The notes below the pieces were generated by a model. The model did not search any database. It was given only the letters and a program-made list of their open reading frames with translations, and had not been told where the DNA came from. 64,000 bases of DNA from positions 1-64,000 of the forward strand of contig CAYNEM010000011.1 in NCBI GenBank assembly GCA_964396265.1. The letters are read 5' to 3'. Positions 31,967-40,268 of this stretch are shown one piece after another; within the stretch, counting starts at the first letter, position 1; every line of letters begins with the position of its first letter. This DNA comes from EA-27 sp964396265. Its GTDB lineage: Archaea > Thermoplasmatota > Thermoplasmata > RBG-16-68-12 > EA-27. The position numbers and the translations under genes were made by a program.

Positions 31967-32664
31967 CTTCCGTCATCGACGACGTGGTCGAGGGAGATTT
32001 CGCCCGGCTCTGCCTTGAGCCGGCACAGTTCGCCATCCCCGAACGAATCCATCTGCGACCCCGCGTTCATCAGGCAGGGGAGACCGAGTTCTCGCGCTAT
32101 GATGGCGGGGTGGCTGGTCTTGCCGCCTTTCCGGCAGACGACGCCGACGACCGCCTTGAGTTGCATCGCGAGGTCGACGACGTCGGGCTCGGTCGAGTCG
32201 AGGAAGATGATTTTTCGATACCCCCGCTTCGAGGAACCACTCAACGCACGGATGTCCGTCGTATCTCGAACCCAGACGACGTCGGCTACCACTTCGCCGC
32301 TGTTCGCGACGACTGGGTCGCCGTCGTCCTTGTGGTCCCGCCAATCCTTCCCGTAAATCTTCTCGAACGCCTGCTTGAGCGCGGCGTCGATGTTGATTTC
32401 CCGGCTCTCGGCGTAGATAGCGACTTGGAGGAGGGTCTCGCCCAACTTCATCTCCTCCTCCGCCCGCGAGCCGGCGGGTCGGACGGGCTCGGCGTCGACG
32501 ACCGCGTCGCCGACCAGTCGCCGCTTGAAGTCGTTGTCTCGATAGAGGAAGCGGACGAGTTGGCCGAGTTGCCCCGTGCAGATGAGGGCGCGGTACTCCG
32601 GGAACTTCACCTCCTCGTTCTTGTAGATGGCCCGGGCCATTTCCCGGAGAGTCGGCGGCGTCAC
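31963..32664 (-). CDS. MazG-like domain fused to phosphohistidine swivelling domain
   Basis: 233 aa. The first 125 residues resemble an all-alpha NTP pyrophosphatase (GQLGQLVRFLYRDNDFKRR, EEEMKLGETLLQVAIYA). The C-terminal half holds the PEP-utilising-enzyme mobile domain: GKTSHPAIIARELGLPCL includes the phospho-acceptor His. No PEP-binding or ATP-grasp domain is attached. GTG 32664 overlaps the ThyX stop. Confidence 0.7.
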   Translation of the reverse strand: MTPPTLREMARAIYKNEEVKFPEYRALICTGQLGQLVRFLYRDNDFKRRLVGDAVVDAEPVRPAGSRAEEEMKLGETLLQVAIYAESREINIDAALKQAFEKIYGKDWRDHKDDGDPVVANSGEVVADVVWVRDTTDIRALSGSSKRGYRKIIFLDSTEPDVVDLAMQLKAVVGVVCRKGGKTSHPAIIARELGLPCLMNAGSQMDSFGDGELCRLKAEPGEISLDHVVDDGR

Positions 32665-33401
32665 GGCTTCACCCCCGCCGCGACCTCGGCCTTCTCGCAG
32701 GCACAGCGGATGTGCCGGGCGGAAGGCGCGAGCGCGTTGATGTCGGTCGTGGTATTGCAGGTCTGACAGATGCGGTACTGGTAGAAGATGTTCGGGGCGA
32801 CCACCTGTACCGCCCGCAGCATCATCGTCGCGACCTGACGGATTTCCCATTGGGCGTGGGTGTCGCACCGCTGGTTGAAGAAGTTCATTAGCGAGCGGGC
32901 GTTCATCGTCACGACGACCTTCGTCGTGCAGGCGTTCGGGAGGACGAACCGGGCGTCCTGCTGGACGATGCCTTGCTTCCTCAGTTCCTTGTAGAGTCCC
33001 CAAGCGGATTTCATGTGCGCCTTGAAGTCGGCCGCGAGATTCGCGTTCGCCGCGATGTCCGGCGGCATGACGTAGGTCGGCTCGTCCATCTTCACGAACC
33101 GCTGGGACTGCTGCGAGTACGACGCGATGCGGTGCCGGACGAGTTCGTGACTGAGGACGCGGCTGATGCCTTCGAGGTAGAAGGTGAAGGAGGCGTGTTC
33201 GACAACGGAAGACTCGCCCCGGTCGAGGCAGAGCCGGAGGACGCGCCGGACGTGGTCGGGGTGCTGGTTGAGCCAGCCCTTCATCCCACCGAACGTCGCC
33301 CCGACCGGGAAGTCGTCGGGCTCGTGACAGAGTTTCGCTGCCGCGACGCAGGCGACTTCGAGTTCGGGCGTGTAGGCGATGAGTTCGACCTTTGGTTCCA
33401 T
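32661..33401 (-). CDS. thyX: Flavin-dependent thymidylate synthase
   Basis: 246 aa. RHRIASYSQQSQRF is the ThyX signature (RHRxxSxxxxSxR), with EHASFTFYLEGISR before and NARSLMNFF...AQWEIRQVA after. Makes dTMP from dUMP with folate and FAD. C-terminal CQTCNTT...CAC adds a probable zinc site not usual in ThyX. Neighbouring MazG fusions form a nucleotide-pool cluster. Confidence 0.92.
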   Translation of the reverse strand: MEPKVELIAYTPELEVACVAAAKLCHEPDDFPVGATFGGMKGWLNQHPDHVRRVLRLCLDRGESSVVEHASFTFYLEGISRVLSHELVRHRIASYSQQSQRFVKMDEPTYVMPPDIAANANLAADFKAHMKSAWGLYKELRKQGIVQQDARFVLPNACTTKVVVTMNARSLMNFFNQRCDTHAQWEIRQVATMMLRAVQVVAPNIFYQYRICQTCNTTTDINALAPSARHIRCACEKAEVAAGVKP

Positions 33402-34705
33402 CAGTTTCCCCCCACGAAGACCCAGTTCCACAGGCAGGCGAAGAGGTCCATGTTGTTGTCGTGGGCCGCCCACGGCTTCCCGCAGAAGCGGCACTTGCGA
33501 GTGGTGAGGATGAGCGCCCCCCGGCAGTCCTCGCCGCACGGGAGACTCGGGAGCGGGTCGCCCGCCAGCATCGCGAACTCGGTCTCCCGGTGGCACTCGG
33601 TACAGCGGTAGGTCACCGTCGAGGCGGGGGGGTCGTCCTTGAACGCCTCGCGGCCCGCATCGAGCGCTTCCCCGAGATTGTGCGGCGTCGACGCCTTCCG
33701 CCGGACGAACTCGGCGAGCGACTCGTCGGCCGCCTGCTTCGTCTTCTCCTCCATCGCCCTCTCCCGTTCGATTTCCACGTCGAGTGCGTCGCGGACATCG
33801 GTGAGAGCCTTCTTCGCCAAGGTTTCGAGGTTGTCCCAATCCTCGGAGTCGTTGAACGGGCGCGGTTCGTGCCCCGCGTCTCGGTCGTAGGCGTGAGCGT
33901 CCTCTCGCCACCCGGCGACCTTCTCGACAAAGTCTTCGAGGGCCGCATCCCGGTCGTTGAGCCGGGTGTTCTCGTCGTGTTCCGACTTGAGCATCCCTTC
34001 GAGGCGGGCGACTTCGTCCTCCGCCATCCCCGTCACGCGAGCGCCGAAGCATCGGGGGCAGGTACAGGAGCAGGTCTTCCACGACCCGTCTTCGGCGTGT
34101 CCGTCCATCTTCTCGGCGGAGTCGATGCCGTGGGAACAGAGGAGGGCGCCCTCCGCCTTCGCAACGCGGTCCCGGAGCCGTCGGGCGTTCTTCGGGGCGT
34201 CTCTCGGGCCCGTCCCGTCCATCGGCGCCCTGTCTTCGATGAGAATGAGGTTGACCTCGCTGAAGAGGTCGGTCCAGTTCCTCGTAATCTCTTCCTGCTC
34301 CATGAGCCGCCGCTCCGCCTTCGCGAACCGCTCGACGGCCTTGGTGTTGATGCCTTCGAGGTAGACGCGGTTCTCGTCCAGACGGGCGACCTGCTTGAGC
34401 AGTTTCTCGGCGTTGCACGCGGGGCAGGGTTGGCAGTCGTGCTTCTCGTGACTGTACGTGGCCGGGTCGTCGTCCTCGTCTCCGCCACAAGGCATGAACC
34501 CGCCGGCGATGGTCGGATGGACGCGGCCCCAGTTGTGTCCGTACTCGTAACAGAGACGGCAATCGCGGCGAGGCCGGCCGCAGAACTCGATGTTCTCGCA
34601 GCGGTGTTCCTGCTTCTTCGCGCCGGACTTCACCGTGCAGTCGTTCTCGCCGTACTTGCAGGTGTGGATGCAGCAATGCGCGGTGTGAACGTCTCCGTCA
34701 GGCAT
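33401..34705 (-). CDS. Large zinc-rich coiled-coil protein, 434 aa
   Basis: N-terminal Cys/His-rich 100 residues (HCCIHTCKYGENDC, CENIEFCG, CRLCYEYGH, CQPCPAC), central helices (about 100-350), and C-terminal zinc ribbon YRCTECHRE...CRFCGKPW. Multiple zinc modules suggest a scaffold or nucleic-acid binder. Unrecognised family. Confidence 0.6.
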   Translation of the reverse strand: MPDGDVHTAHCCIHTCKYGENDCTVKSGAKKQEHRCENIEFCGRPRRDCRLCYEYGHNWGRVHPTIAGGFMPCGGDEDDDPATYSHEKHDCQPCPACNAEKLLKQVARLDENRVYLEGINTKAVERFAKAERRLMEQEEITRNWTDLFSEVNLILIEDRAPMDGTGPRDAPKNARRLRDRVAKAEGALLCSHGIDSAEKMDGHAEDGSWKTCSCTCPRCFGARVTGMAEDEVARLEGMLKSEHDENTRLNDRDAALEDFVEKVAGWREDAHAYDRDAGHEPRPFNDSEDWDNLETLAKKALTDVRDALDVEIERERAMEEKTKQAADESLAEFVRRKASTPHNLGEALDAGREAFKDDPPASTVTYRCTECHRETEFAMLAGDPLPSLPCGEDCRGALILTTRKCRFCGKPWAAHDNNMDLFACLWNWVFVGGN

Positions 34706-35247
34706 CAGCGTGGCCTCCGCGTTCTCTGTCTCGCGGTCGCCGGCATCTTCGGCGTGTCCGGCCCGCTGAGGCTCGGGTCGCAGTCGATACAATGACCGTC
34801 CTTCCAGCAGTCCTCCTGACCGCAGTTCGGGGAGCCGCAGACCGGGCAGGTGTGGTGGGCACCGTGAGCGTCGCAGTAGCGGCAGGCGAGGCACGGGTGC
34901 GAGCCGTCCGCGTGGACCGTCCGCTGCGGGAGCGTCCGGAACTGGATGCGGCCCGGCTCCGGGTCGATGCCGCGCACCTTCCGCACCTTCCGCTTCGACA
35001 GGAGATTGAACTTGAACAGGACGACGTCGCTCAGCCGCCACGGGTGGTCGACCTTCCCGTCGAACATCTCGACGATGCTCGCCGCCGCCCGGATGCCGTC
35101 GCGGTACGCCGACGTGCGCTTCTTGTCCTGCTTGTCCAGATAGTCGTAAGCGTTGAACAGGCGGGTAAGCGCCTCGCGGAGTCGGGGCTTGCTATCAACC
35201 AAGTCCCACAACTCGTCGACCTGCCTCGGGGTCATCGCGTCGCGCAT
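34705..35247 (-). CDS. Zinc-finger protein, 180 aa
   Basis: Helical N-terminus (VDELWDLVDSKPRLREALTR), then C-x2-C-x2-C, CPVCGSPNCGQEDC and CIDC near the end. Overlaps both neighbours by ATGA-type junctions. Confidence 0.6.
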   Translation of the reverse strand: MRDAMTPRQVDELWDLVDSKPRLREALTRLFNAYDYLDKQDKKRTSAYRDGIRAAASIVEMFDGKVDHPWRLSDVVLFKFNLLSKRKVRKVRGIDPEPGRIQFRTLPQRTVHADGSHPCLACRYCDAHGAHHTCPVCGSPNCGQEDCWKDGHCIDCDPSLSGPDTPKMPATARQRTRRPR

Positions 35248-35855
35248 CACTCTACCTCCGTGTCGGGGAAGACGAATCGGGTCGCGAGAACCTCGGGCGG
35301 CAGATTCGCCATGAACTCCTCGTGGCGGTGTCCCTTGCAGGCCCGTCCGAGACGGAGAATGTCGTCCCCGCTGAGCATAGCGTTCTCGTGCAGGAACGTC
35401 TGGTAGTTCAGCGGCAGGCACTCGTTCCCGTCGACATAGCCGCAGTCCGGGCAAATCCGGTAGAAGGACGCCCCCGCCTTCTGCGCGGCGGCGAGATTCT
35501 CGCGACGTTCTCTCTCCGTCCGAAGTTGCTTGCACCCGCCGCTGTGGTAGCCGCCGAGTTGGTCGCAGGAATTGGAACAGACCGCCGACTTGAGGGCGCG
35601 AAGCGTCCGGATGTCGATGGCCCGGAGTTGCTCCTTGTCGAGAAGGTGCAATCGGTCGACCATCTGCGCCTTGGCTTCCGCGAGCGTCGGCGCTCCGACG
35701 AGGTCGGGCCCCACCCGCTTCGCGAACTGCGCGGCGAGGACGCCCTTCGGGTGCTTCTCCCACAGGTGCGTGAGGAGTTTCGTCTCCGACTTGAACCGGG
35801 GCTTCCTCGTGCCGTGCGACGGCATGGGGCACGGCCAGAGTTTGACGACTACCAT
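35247..35855 (-). CDS. Zinc-binding protein, 202 aa
   Basis: CPMPSHGTRK...THLWEKH near the start resembles a C2H2-type site, followed by CSNSCDQ and CPDCGYVDGNEC. Function unknown. Confidence 0.6.
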   Translation of the reverse strand: MVVVKLWPCPMPSHGTRKPRFKSETKLLTHLWEKHPKGVLAAQFAKRVGPDLVGAPTLAEAKAQMVDRLHLLDKEQLRAIDIRTLRALKSAVCSNSCDQLGGYHSGGCKQLRTERERRENLAAAQKAGASFYRICPDCGYVDGNECLPLNYQTFLHENAMLSGDDILRLGRACKGHRHEEFMANLPPEVLATRFVFPDTEVE

Positions 35856-36257
35856 CTACGCCGCCCCCTGCGCTGCCTGAGCCGCCTGCGTCGCCTTCAA
35901 CTTGGCACGCCGCTGCTGCTCCTCGTCGACGGCAGCGACTTCCTTCTCGTACTCGGTCCGGACCTTCGCCATCTCTTTCTCCATCCTCTCGGCGGCTTCC
36001 TTCTTCTCGGCCTCGGGGTCCGGCGGCGGCTCTTCCCACGCCTTGTCGCGGACTATCTTCAGGATGGTGTAGGAGACGCAGAACGCCTTGTCGCAGTCGG
36101 GGCAGACGCCGTAGTCGACGGCGCATCCGCTATGGTTCGTCTCGGCGACGAGCAGGTTCGGCTTGACGAGTCGACGGTGCTTCCCGAGCCCCATCCAGAC
36201 GCCCGGGCACTCGGGGCACTCGATACGCTCGCCGTGGGTGAAGATGTCGTCCCTCAC
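35856..36257 (-). CDS. Zinc ribbon with charged helical tail, 133 aa
   Basis: CPECPG and CPDCDKAFC form a zinc module; the C-terminal 60 residues are a charged coiled coil ending in AAQAAQGAA. GTG start overlaps the TGA of the tiny gene before it. Confidence 0.6.
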   Translation of the reverse strand: MRDDIFTHGERIECPECPGVWMGLGKHRRLVKPNLLVAETNHSGCAVDYGVCPDCDKAFCVSYTILKIVRDKAWEEPPPDPEAEKKEAAERMEKEMAKVRTEYEKEVAAVDEEQQRRAKLKATQAAQAAQGAA

Positions 36258-36361
36258 GCCGCACCACTCCTCGGGGGCTCGTACTGGTGCCCGTTCACGT
36301 CGTGGAACGCGAACTGCTGTCCGCAACGGGCACAGGGGACCGTCACGTCGAGGGTGTGCAT
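36254..36361 (-). CDS. 35-aa CxxC micro-protein
   Basis: MHTLDVTVPCARCGQQFAFH...: one CxxC plus His. Its ATG overlaps the recombinase TGA and its TGA overlaps the next GTG, which supports translation. Confidence 0.5.
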   Translation of the reverse strand: MHTLDVTVPCARCGQQFAFHDVNGHQYEPPRSGAA

Positions 36362-37140
36362 CACGCCGCACCACCCCGCTGAGCGGAGTCGTACAACTCC
36401 TGCGCGACGACGGCCGGTTGCCGGTTCGCGACCCACCGGCCACGGCCGCTCCTCCGATGCCCGGTGTAGGTCTTGTTCTTGAGAATCCGCATGATTTGGG
36501 TCGCGGTCCACCGTCGACCGGCCCGCGTCGGGATGCCGCGCAGGTTCAACTCCCACGCAATCTCGGTGAGACCCATCCCCCGCTTCCGCATCTCGTAGAC
36601 GTCGCGGACGACGGCGGCTTCGGCCTCGACGACGGCGAAGTGCCCTTCCTGAGCCCCGGCAACATATCCATAGGGGACGCCCGTGAGCCAGCCCCTCCGT
36701 CCGGGCCGCTCGGTGGGGTTCCACGTCGACACGCCGACGCCGAGGTTCGCGACCTTCTCGATGGCGTCGAGGGCAACCTTCCCGAAGGCCGTGGTGCCGT
36801 CGATGCCCTCTGCAATCGAGACGAGGGTCTTACCGCGCTTCCGAAGGTCGAGGACCATCTGGAGGAAGTTGTGCTGGTTCTCGTGGAGGCGGTCGAACGC
36901 GGTGACGACGAGGGTGTCCCATTGGTCGGCCTCGGCGAAGAGAGTCTGGTAGCCGGGGCGGGCGGTGTTGAGCCCGGACGAGCCGTCGTCCTGCGCGTCG
37001 AGGACGATTCCCCAGCCTTTCCGCAGAGCCAGTTCACGGAGCGACTGGGTCTGCGCGAAAAACGCCGCCTCATCCCCCGTGGACCGTCGGGCGTACACCG
37101 CGACGCGCCGAGAGGGTGGAGAAGGGGTCTCCGTTGGCAT
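36361..37140 (-). CDS. Serine recombinase (resolvase plus recombinase domain)
   Basis: 259 aa. VAVYARRST places the catalytic Ser after the Arg pair; DTLVVTAFDRL and the helix E segment follow. Then a Recombinase domain (GVPYGYVAG, VVRDVYEMRKRGMGLTEIAWELNLRGIP, TATQIMRILKNKTYTG) as in large serine integrases but without the zinc/coiled-coil extension. ATG 37140 fits the TATA at 37164-37170; the listed longer start is 37152. Confidence 0.85.
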   Translation of the reverse strand: MPTETPSPPSRRVAVYARRSTGDEAAFFAQTQSLRELALRKGWGIVLDAQDDGSSGLNTARPGYQTLFAEADQWDTLVVTAFDRLHENQHNFLQMVLDLRKRGKTLVSIAEGIDGTTAFGKVALDAIEKVANLGVGVSTWNPTERPGRRGWLTGVPYGYVAGAQEGHFAVVEAEAAVVRDVYEMRKRGMGLTEIAWELNLRGIPTRAGRRWTATQIMRILKNKTYTGHRRSGRGRWVANRQPAVVAQELYDSAQRGGAA

Positions 37141-37450
37141 CAGACCCCCCATGTTTTACAGAGGTATAGAGTTAACGGTAGGTTACCTGTGGGTTAACCA
37201 ACTACGCACTTCTCGGGCTGCCCACGGGAGGGACGTCGTCGGACGCTCGACGGGTCCACCGACGGTGGAACGAATCGAATCACCATATCCACAGGGGAAC
37301 GGCCTCACCAGACCGCTCAGGAGCGCACGTCGGGCCGTGGGTGAGGGTCCGGGCGCTCCCCGGGCCGGACGCGGTGGCGGGGATTTGTGCCGAAAGGATG
37401 ACCCATGAGTTAACGACGCCCTTATATTCCGTTCTCCAGATACCCGGGGC
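37141..37450. promoter_or_regulatory. Divergent promoter region of two serine recombinases
   Basis: Minus TATA (CTATACC, 37163-37170) and plus TATA (TTATATT, 37422-37428) each have GTTAAC immediately upstream (37169-37174 and 37409-37414). A palindrome copy sits between the minus TATA and its start. Also a GGTTAACC at 37191-37198. No gene seen between. Confidence 0.55.
37151..37161. repeat. Dispersed palindrome, one mismatch
   Basis: ATGTTTTACAG between TATA box and start codon of the minus-strand recombinase: classic repressor position. Confidence 0.6.
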
Positions 37451-38263
37451 GTGCCCGAGCAGCCCCGGTGCGTCTTGTACGTCAGGGTAAGCACCGAGGG
37501 GCAGGAAGACAACTACTCTCTCCCGGCACAGCGTCGCGTCCTGACCGAGTGGGCCGGCGAACTCGGGTACAGGATAGTCAAGACCTACGAAGACGTCGCG
37601 AGCGCGAAGGACGACCAACGTCCCGACTTCTTGGAGATGATGACGGACGCGAAGAACGGGCTCTTCGACTGCATCCTCGTCATCAGCCACGACAGATTCA
37701 TGCGCGACCTCCGGCTCCTCCTCAATGCGTTCCACGACCTAACCGAATCGGGCGTCAAACTCCGGTGTCACGACTGGCCCTTCGACCCTTACACCCCCGA
37801 GGGAAGGATGATGCTCCAGAATCTCGGCGGGTTCGCAGAGTATTTCCGGGCGCAACTCCAGAGGAAAATCAGGACGGGCGTCGCCGAGAAAATGCACGGC
37901 GGAGAGTGGTTCGGTCGCCCGCCTTACGGCTATCGAGTCGTGAGCGACGTCGTGGGCAAGAGGAATACGAACACGCGCCTCGAACCCATCCCCGAGGAGC
38001 AGGAGGTCGTATCGCGCATCGCGGCGCTGCACGACGCGGGCAAGAACGATTCTGAGATAGCCCGGGCTCTGAACGAGAGTGGCGTGAGGACGAAGAAGGG
38101 GGCGATTTGGCGCTCTCACATTATCTCTTCCGTTCTCCGGACGAAGAGACTCGTGGACGAACGGGGTCCGCGTTGGTGGAAGGTCGCGAGCCCGCCGTCC
38201 CAACAGGCGGTCATTCCTCCCGCTCCGGCGAGCCCTCCTCCTTCTCCGACGGCGGGGGGCTGA
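37451..38263 (+). CDS. Serine recombinase (resolvase plus recombinase domain)
   Basis: 270 aa. VLYVRVSTEGQEDNYSL has the catalytic Ser, CILVISHDRFMRD and the helix E region follow, then a Recombinase domain (GRPPYGYRVV...EIARALNESGVRTKKG). Proline-rich tail replaces the zinc/coiled-coil domain. GTG 37451 lies about 25 bp after the TATA, so leaderless. Only distantly like the divergent recombinase. Confidence 0.85.
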   Translation: MPEQPRCVLYVRVSTEGQEDNYSLPAQRRVLTEWAGELGYRIVKTYEDVASAKDDQRPDFLEMMTDAKNGLFDCILVISHDRFMRDLRLLLNAFHDLTESGVKLRCHDWPFDPYTPEGRMMLQNLGGFAEYFRAQLQRKIRTGVAEKMHGGEWFGRPPYGYRVVSDVVGKRNTNTRLEPIPEEQEVVSRIAALHDAGKNDSEIARALNESGVRTKKGAIWRSHIISSVLRTKRLVDERGPRWWKVASPPSQQAVIPPAPASPPPSPTAGG

Positions 38264-38268
38264 CCGCG

Positions 38269-38481
38269 ATGGGATACTACGGGAACGACTACTTCAGTTC
38301 GGGACTCTACGCGAGGGACAAGAAACTTCGAGTGGCGGCGGCCGGGGCAGCAGAACAGGAACGGCGTATCGAGGAACTCGAACGCATGGTCGAGCGACTG
38401 AAGAGGGCGAACTTGGCGCTCAGGAAGAAGGTCGCGGAGTTGACCGACTCTCCGCTCCGAGAACCCTCCCCGCCCCCGTAG
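38269..38481 (+). CDS. Coiled-coil 70-aa protein
   Basis: Gly/Tyr-rich N-terminus then a leucine-zipper-like heptad stretch (RRIEELERMVERLKRANLAL). Placed after the recombinase, it may replace the missing coiled-coil of that integrase (inference). Confidence 0.6.
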   Translation: MGYYGNDYFSSGLYARDKKLRVAAAGAAEQERRIEELERMVERLKRANLALRKKVAELTDSPLREPSPPP

Positions 38482-38635
38482 CCGACCGCCCGTCCCAGAA
38501 TCTCCAGCCCCCGTCCGAGTTTCCAGAGCCCCCGTCCTGAACGTTGGGCACTATTCTTCGCTCGGCGAAGAATAGCGAAGGTCGAAACTTGTTTCGGACA
38601 TAAGATATGTCAGAAACTCGCCCCAAACCACCCCT

Positions 38636-38646
38636 CTGTTTAACAG
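38636..38646. repeat. Dispersed palindrome, CTGTTTAACAG
   Basis: Exact copy inside the palindrome-dense region. Confidence 0.85.
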
Positions 38647-38763
38647 TCCTTCACCGACGGAGACCGCAGGCGAAGAATTGGGCTCAGTTGAGCCCGATGC
38701 CGAAACAAGTTTCGACCGCTGGGATAGCCCCACGTAGGATTCAAACCCTCCTCGTGAGCCCCT

Positions 38764-38774
38764 CTGTTAAACAG
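38764..38774. repeat. Dispersed palindrome, full 15-bp form
   Basis: CTCTGTTAAACAGAG at 38762-38776, 128 bp from the copy at 38636 and in the opposite orientation of the central triplet. Confidence 0.85.
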
Positions 38775-39044
38775 AGGGCCCGTTTCGCGGGGTGTTCTGA
38801 ACCATTGCGAAACAATTCTCGAACGGTTCGCATCGTTGGCGAGAACGATTCTCAGTAACGGGAGTAAAATACTGAGTTGTGGGATAATTACTCCCTGTGG
38901 GAGTCCTCACCACCTTTGGTGGTAGCCTCACCACGCGGCATGAATCCAATTTGAGTCTCATTTGAGAGCCAACTCTCAAATGTCAACTCTCGACTTCGAG
39001 ACCTCGTATTCGAGACCTCGTATCTTAGGTCTAAGACTTGAGGT

Positions 39045-40157
39045 CTAAGAGTCTGAAGTAGAACGACCGGCTCGTACCCGCCGTCTCTCTGCCGACGCCC
39101 GCTTCGCGAAGGTCTGGTTTCCGCAGTAGGGGCAGACGGTCGGGAACGAGGTGTCGCGGCCCCGTTGGAACTCCGCCCCGTAGAAGTAGCCGCCGCAACT
39201 CACGCAGACCGCCTCGGCGCGTCGCATCCCCTTGGGCTTGGGAACCCACACGGGGACGGGGAAGNNNNNNNNNNNNNNNNNNNNNNNNNNNNNNNNNNNN
39301 NNNNNNNNNNNNNNNNNNNNNNNNNNNNNNNNNNNNNNNNNNNNNNNNNNNNNNNNNNNNNNNNCGTGATTGCGGAACGGTCCGTGGCGCTTTCCACAAT
39401 CGGCGCATAGTCGCCATCGCTCTCCAGAGCCGGTCTTCTCGACCCACCCGCCTGCGCTCAAGAAGTCGCGAATCTGACCCTTGGCGGCGGCGGCCCCGAC
39501 GAACTTCTCCGTGGTCGCCAACGACTCGACAGTCTTCTCGGCTTCCGCGATTCTCTCCTTGACCGCCCGCTCCGCGTTCGACCGGAGCGTCGCTACGAGG
39601 CCGATGAGACCTGCGCCTGCGGTCAGAGGGCCGAGATAGGCCGCGTATGATGAGATGGTCGCCAGAGGCCCCGAGATGGCGGCACCGGCGACGGACGTCA
39701 ATAAGAGCGGGAGAGACGCCTTACCGAGCATCTGGGAGAGCAGAGGACTCCCGGCGAGTTTCTTCGCCTCCTGTTCAACTCCCCCTACCATCGACTTGAC
39801 AGCCTTCCGTGCGGCCCTCTCGCCGTTCTCGACGCGCTTCTCGCCCTCTTCGACGAGGCCTTTCTTCAGGTCATTCAACGAAGTCGGCATCTTCTCGGCG
39901 ATTGGGACGGATGCCACGACGTTCTTGAGGCGCATCTTGGACTCCGCCACGATTTTCTCGTTCGTGGGGATTGCGAACGTCGACGTAGCCTCCTTCCGAA
40001 GCCGTCTCTCGACGTCGACGAGAGCGCCCGCCTCATCGTAGTCGATGGGATAGAGCAGAGGAGAGGCGAGGCGGAGCATCGAAATGTGGTGCTGTCTGAA
40101 CGCGGCGAGTTCCGCCCGGGTCGCCTCGCAGTTGGGGCAGTCGGGGGTCATCCTCAC
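39045..40157 (-). CDS. Membrane-associated zinc protein interrupted by assembly gap
   Basis: CPNCEATRAELAAFRQHH at the N-terminus, charged helices, a hydrophobic segment (LPLLLTSVAGAAISGPLATI...AYLGPLTAGAGLIGLVATL), a Cys pair (LCADCGKRHG), then the gap, then CVSCGG...CPYCG. The two sides of the N run may be one gene or two. ATG 40151 is an alternative start. Confidence 0.5.
   Translation of the reverse strand: MRMTPDCPNCEATRAELAAFRQHHISMLRLASPLLYPIDYDEAGALVDVERRLRKEATSTFAIPTNEKIVAESKMRLKNVVASVPIAEKMPTSLNDLKKGLVEEGEKRVENGERAARKAVKSMVGGVEQEAKKLAGSPLLSQMLGKASLPLLLTSVAGAAISGPLATISSYAAYLGPLTAGAGLIGLVATLRSNAERAVKERIAEAEKTVESLATTEKFVGAAAAKGQIRDFLSAGGWVEKTGSGERWRLCADCGKRHGPFRNHXXXXXXXXXXXXXXXXXXXXXXXXXXXXXXXXXXFPVPVWVPKPKGMRRAEAVCVSCGGYFYGAEFQRGRDTSFPTVCPYCGNQTFAKRASAERRRVRAGRSTSDS
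39265..39364. other. Assembly gap of 100 N
   Basis: Exactly 100 N, the usual placeholder for a scaffold join of unknown size. Order and orientation of the two sides rest on read-pair linkage only. Confidence 0.95.
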
Positions 40158-40268
40158 CCTTCCTCTTCACGGGAGGTCTCCGCGTCCGAAGCCTTGAAGG
40201 TATCGAACGCGCTGGGGAGGGCTCCGTGACCCGCTCCCTGCGTTGGCGCACCAGACCCCTCTCCTAAC

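Larger units (their letters stand above)
38482..39044. repeat. Palindrome-dense non-coding region
   Basis: AT-richer than its surroundings. Contains CTATTCTTCGC/GCGAAGAATAG hairpin (38551-38575), CGAAACTTGTTTCG (38583) and its exact reverse complement (38701), GACATA/TATGTC (38597-38611), GGGCTCA/TGAGCCC (38680-38695), two dispersed palindromes, ACCACC/GGTGGT (38909-38923), CATTTGAGAG/CTCTCAAATG (38959-38982), tandem TTCGAGACCTCGTA x2 (38995-39022) and TCTTAG/CTAAGA (39023-39036). Candidate origin, centromere or recombination site. Confidence 0.7.

Noticed and set aside
38701..38765. Possible tRNA near GGATTCAAACC
   Set aside because: Resembles a T-loop but no T-stem or acceptor stem pairs on either strand.
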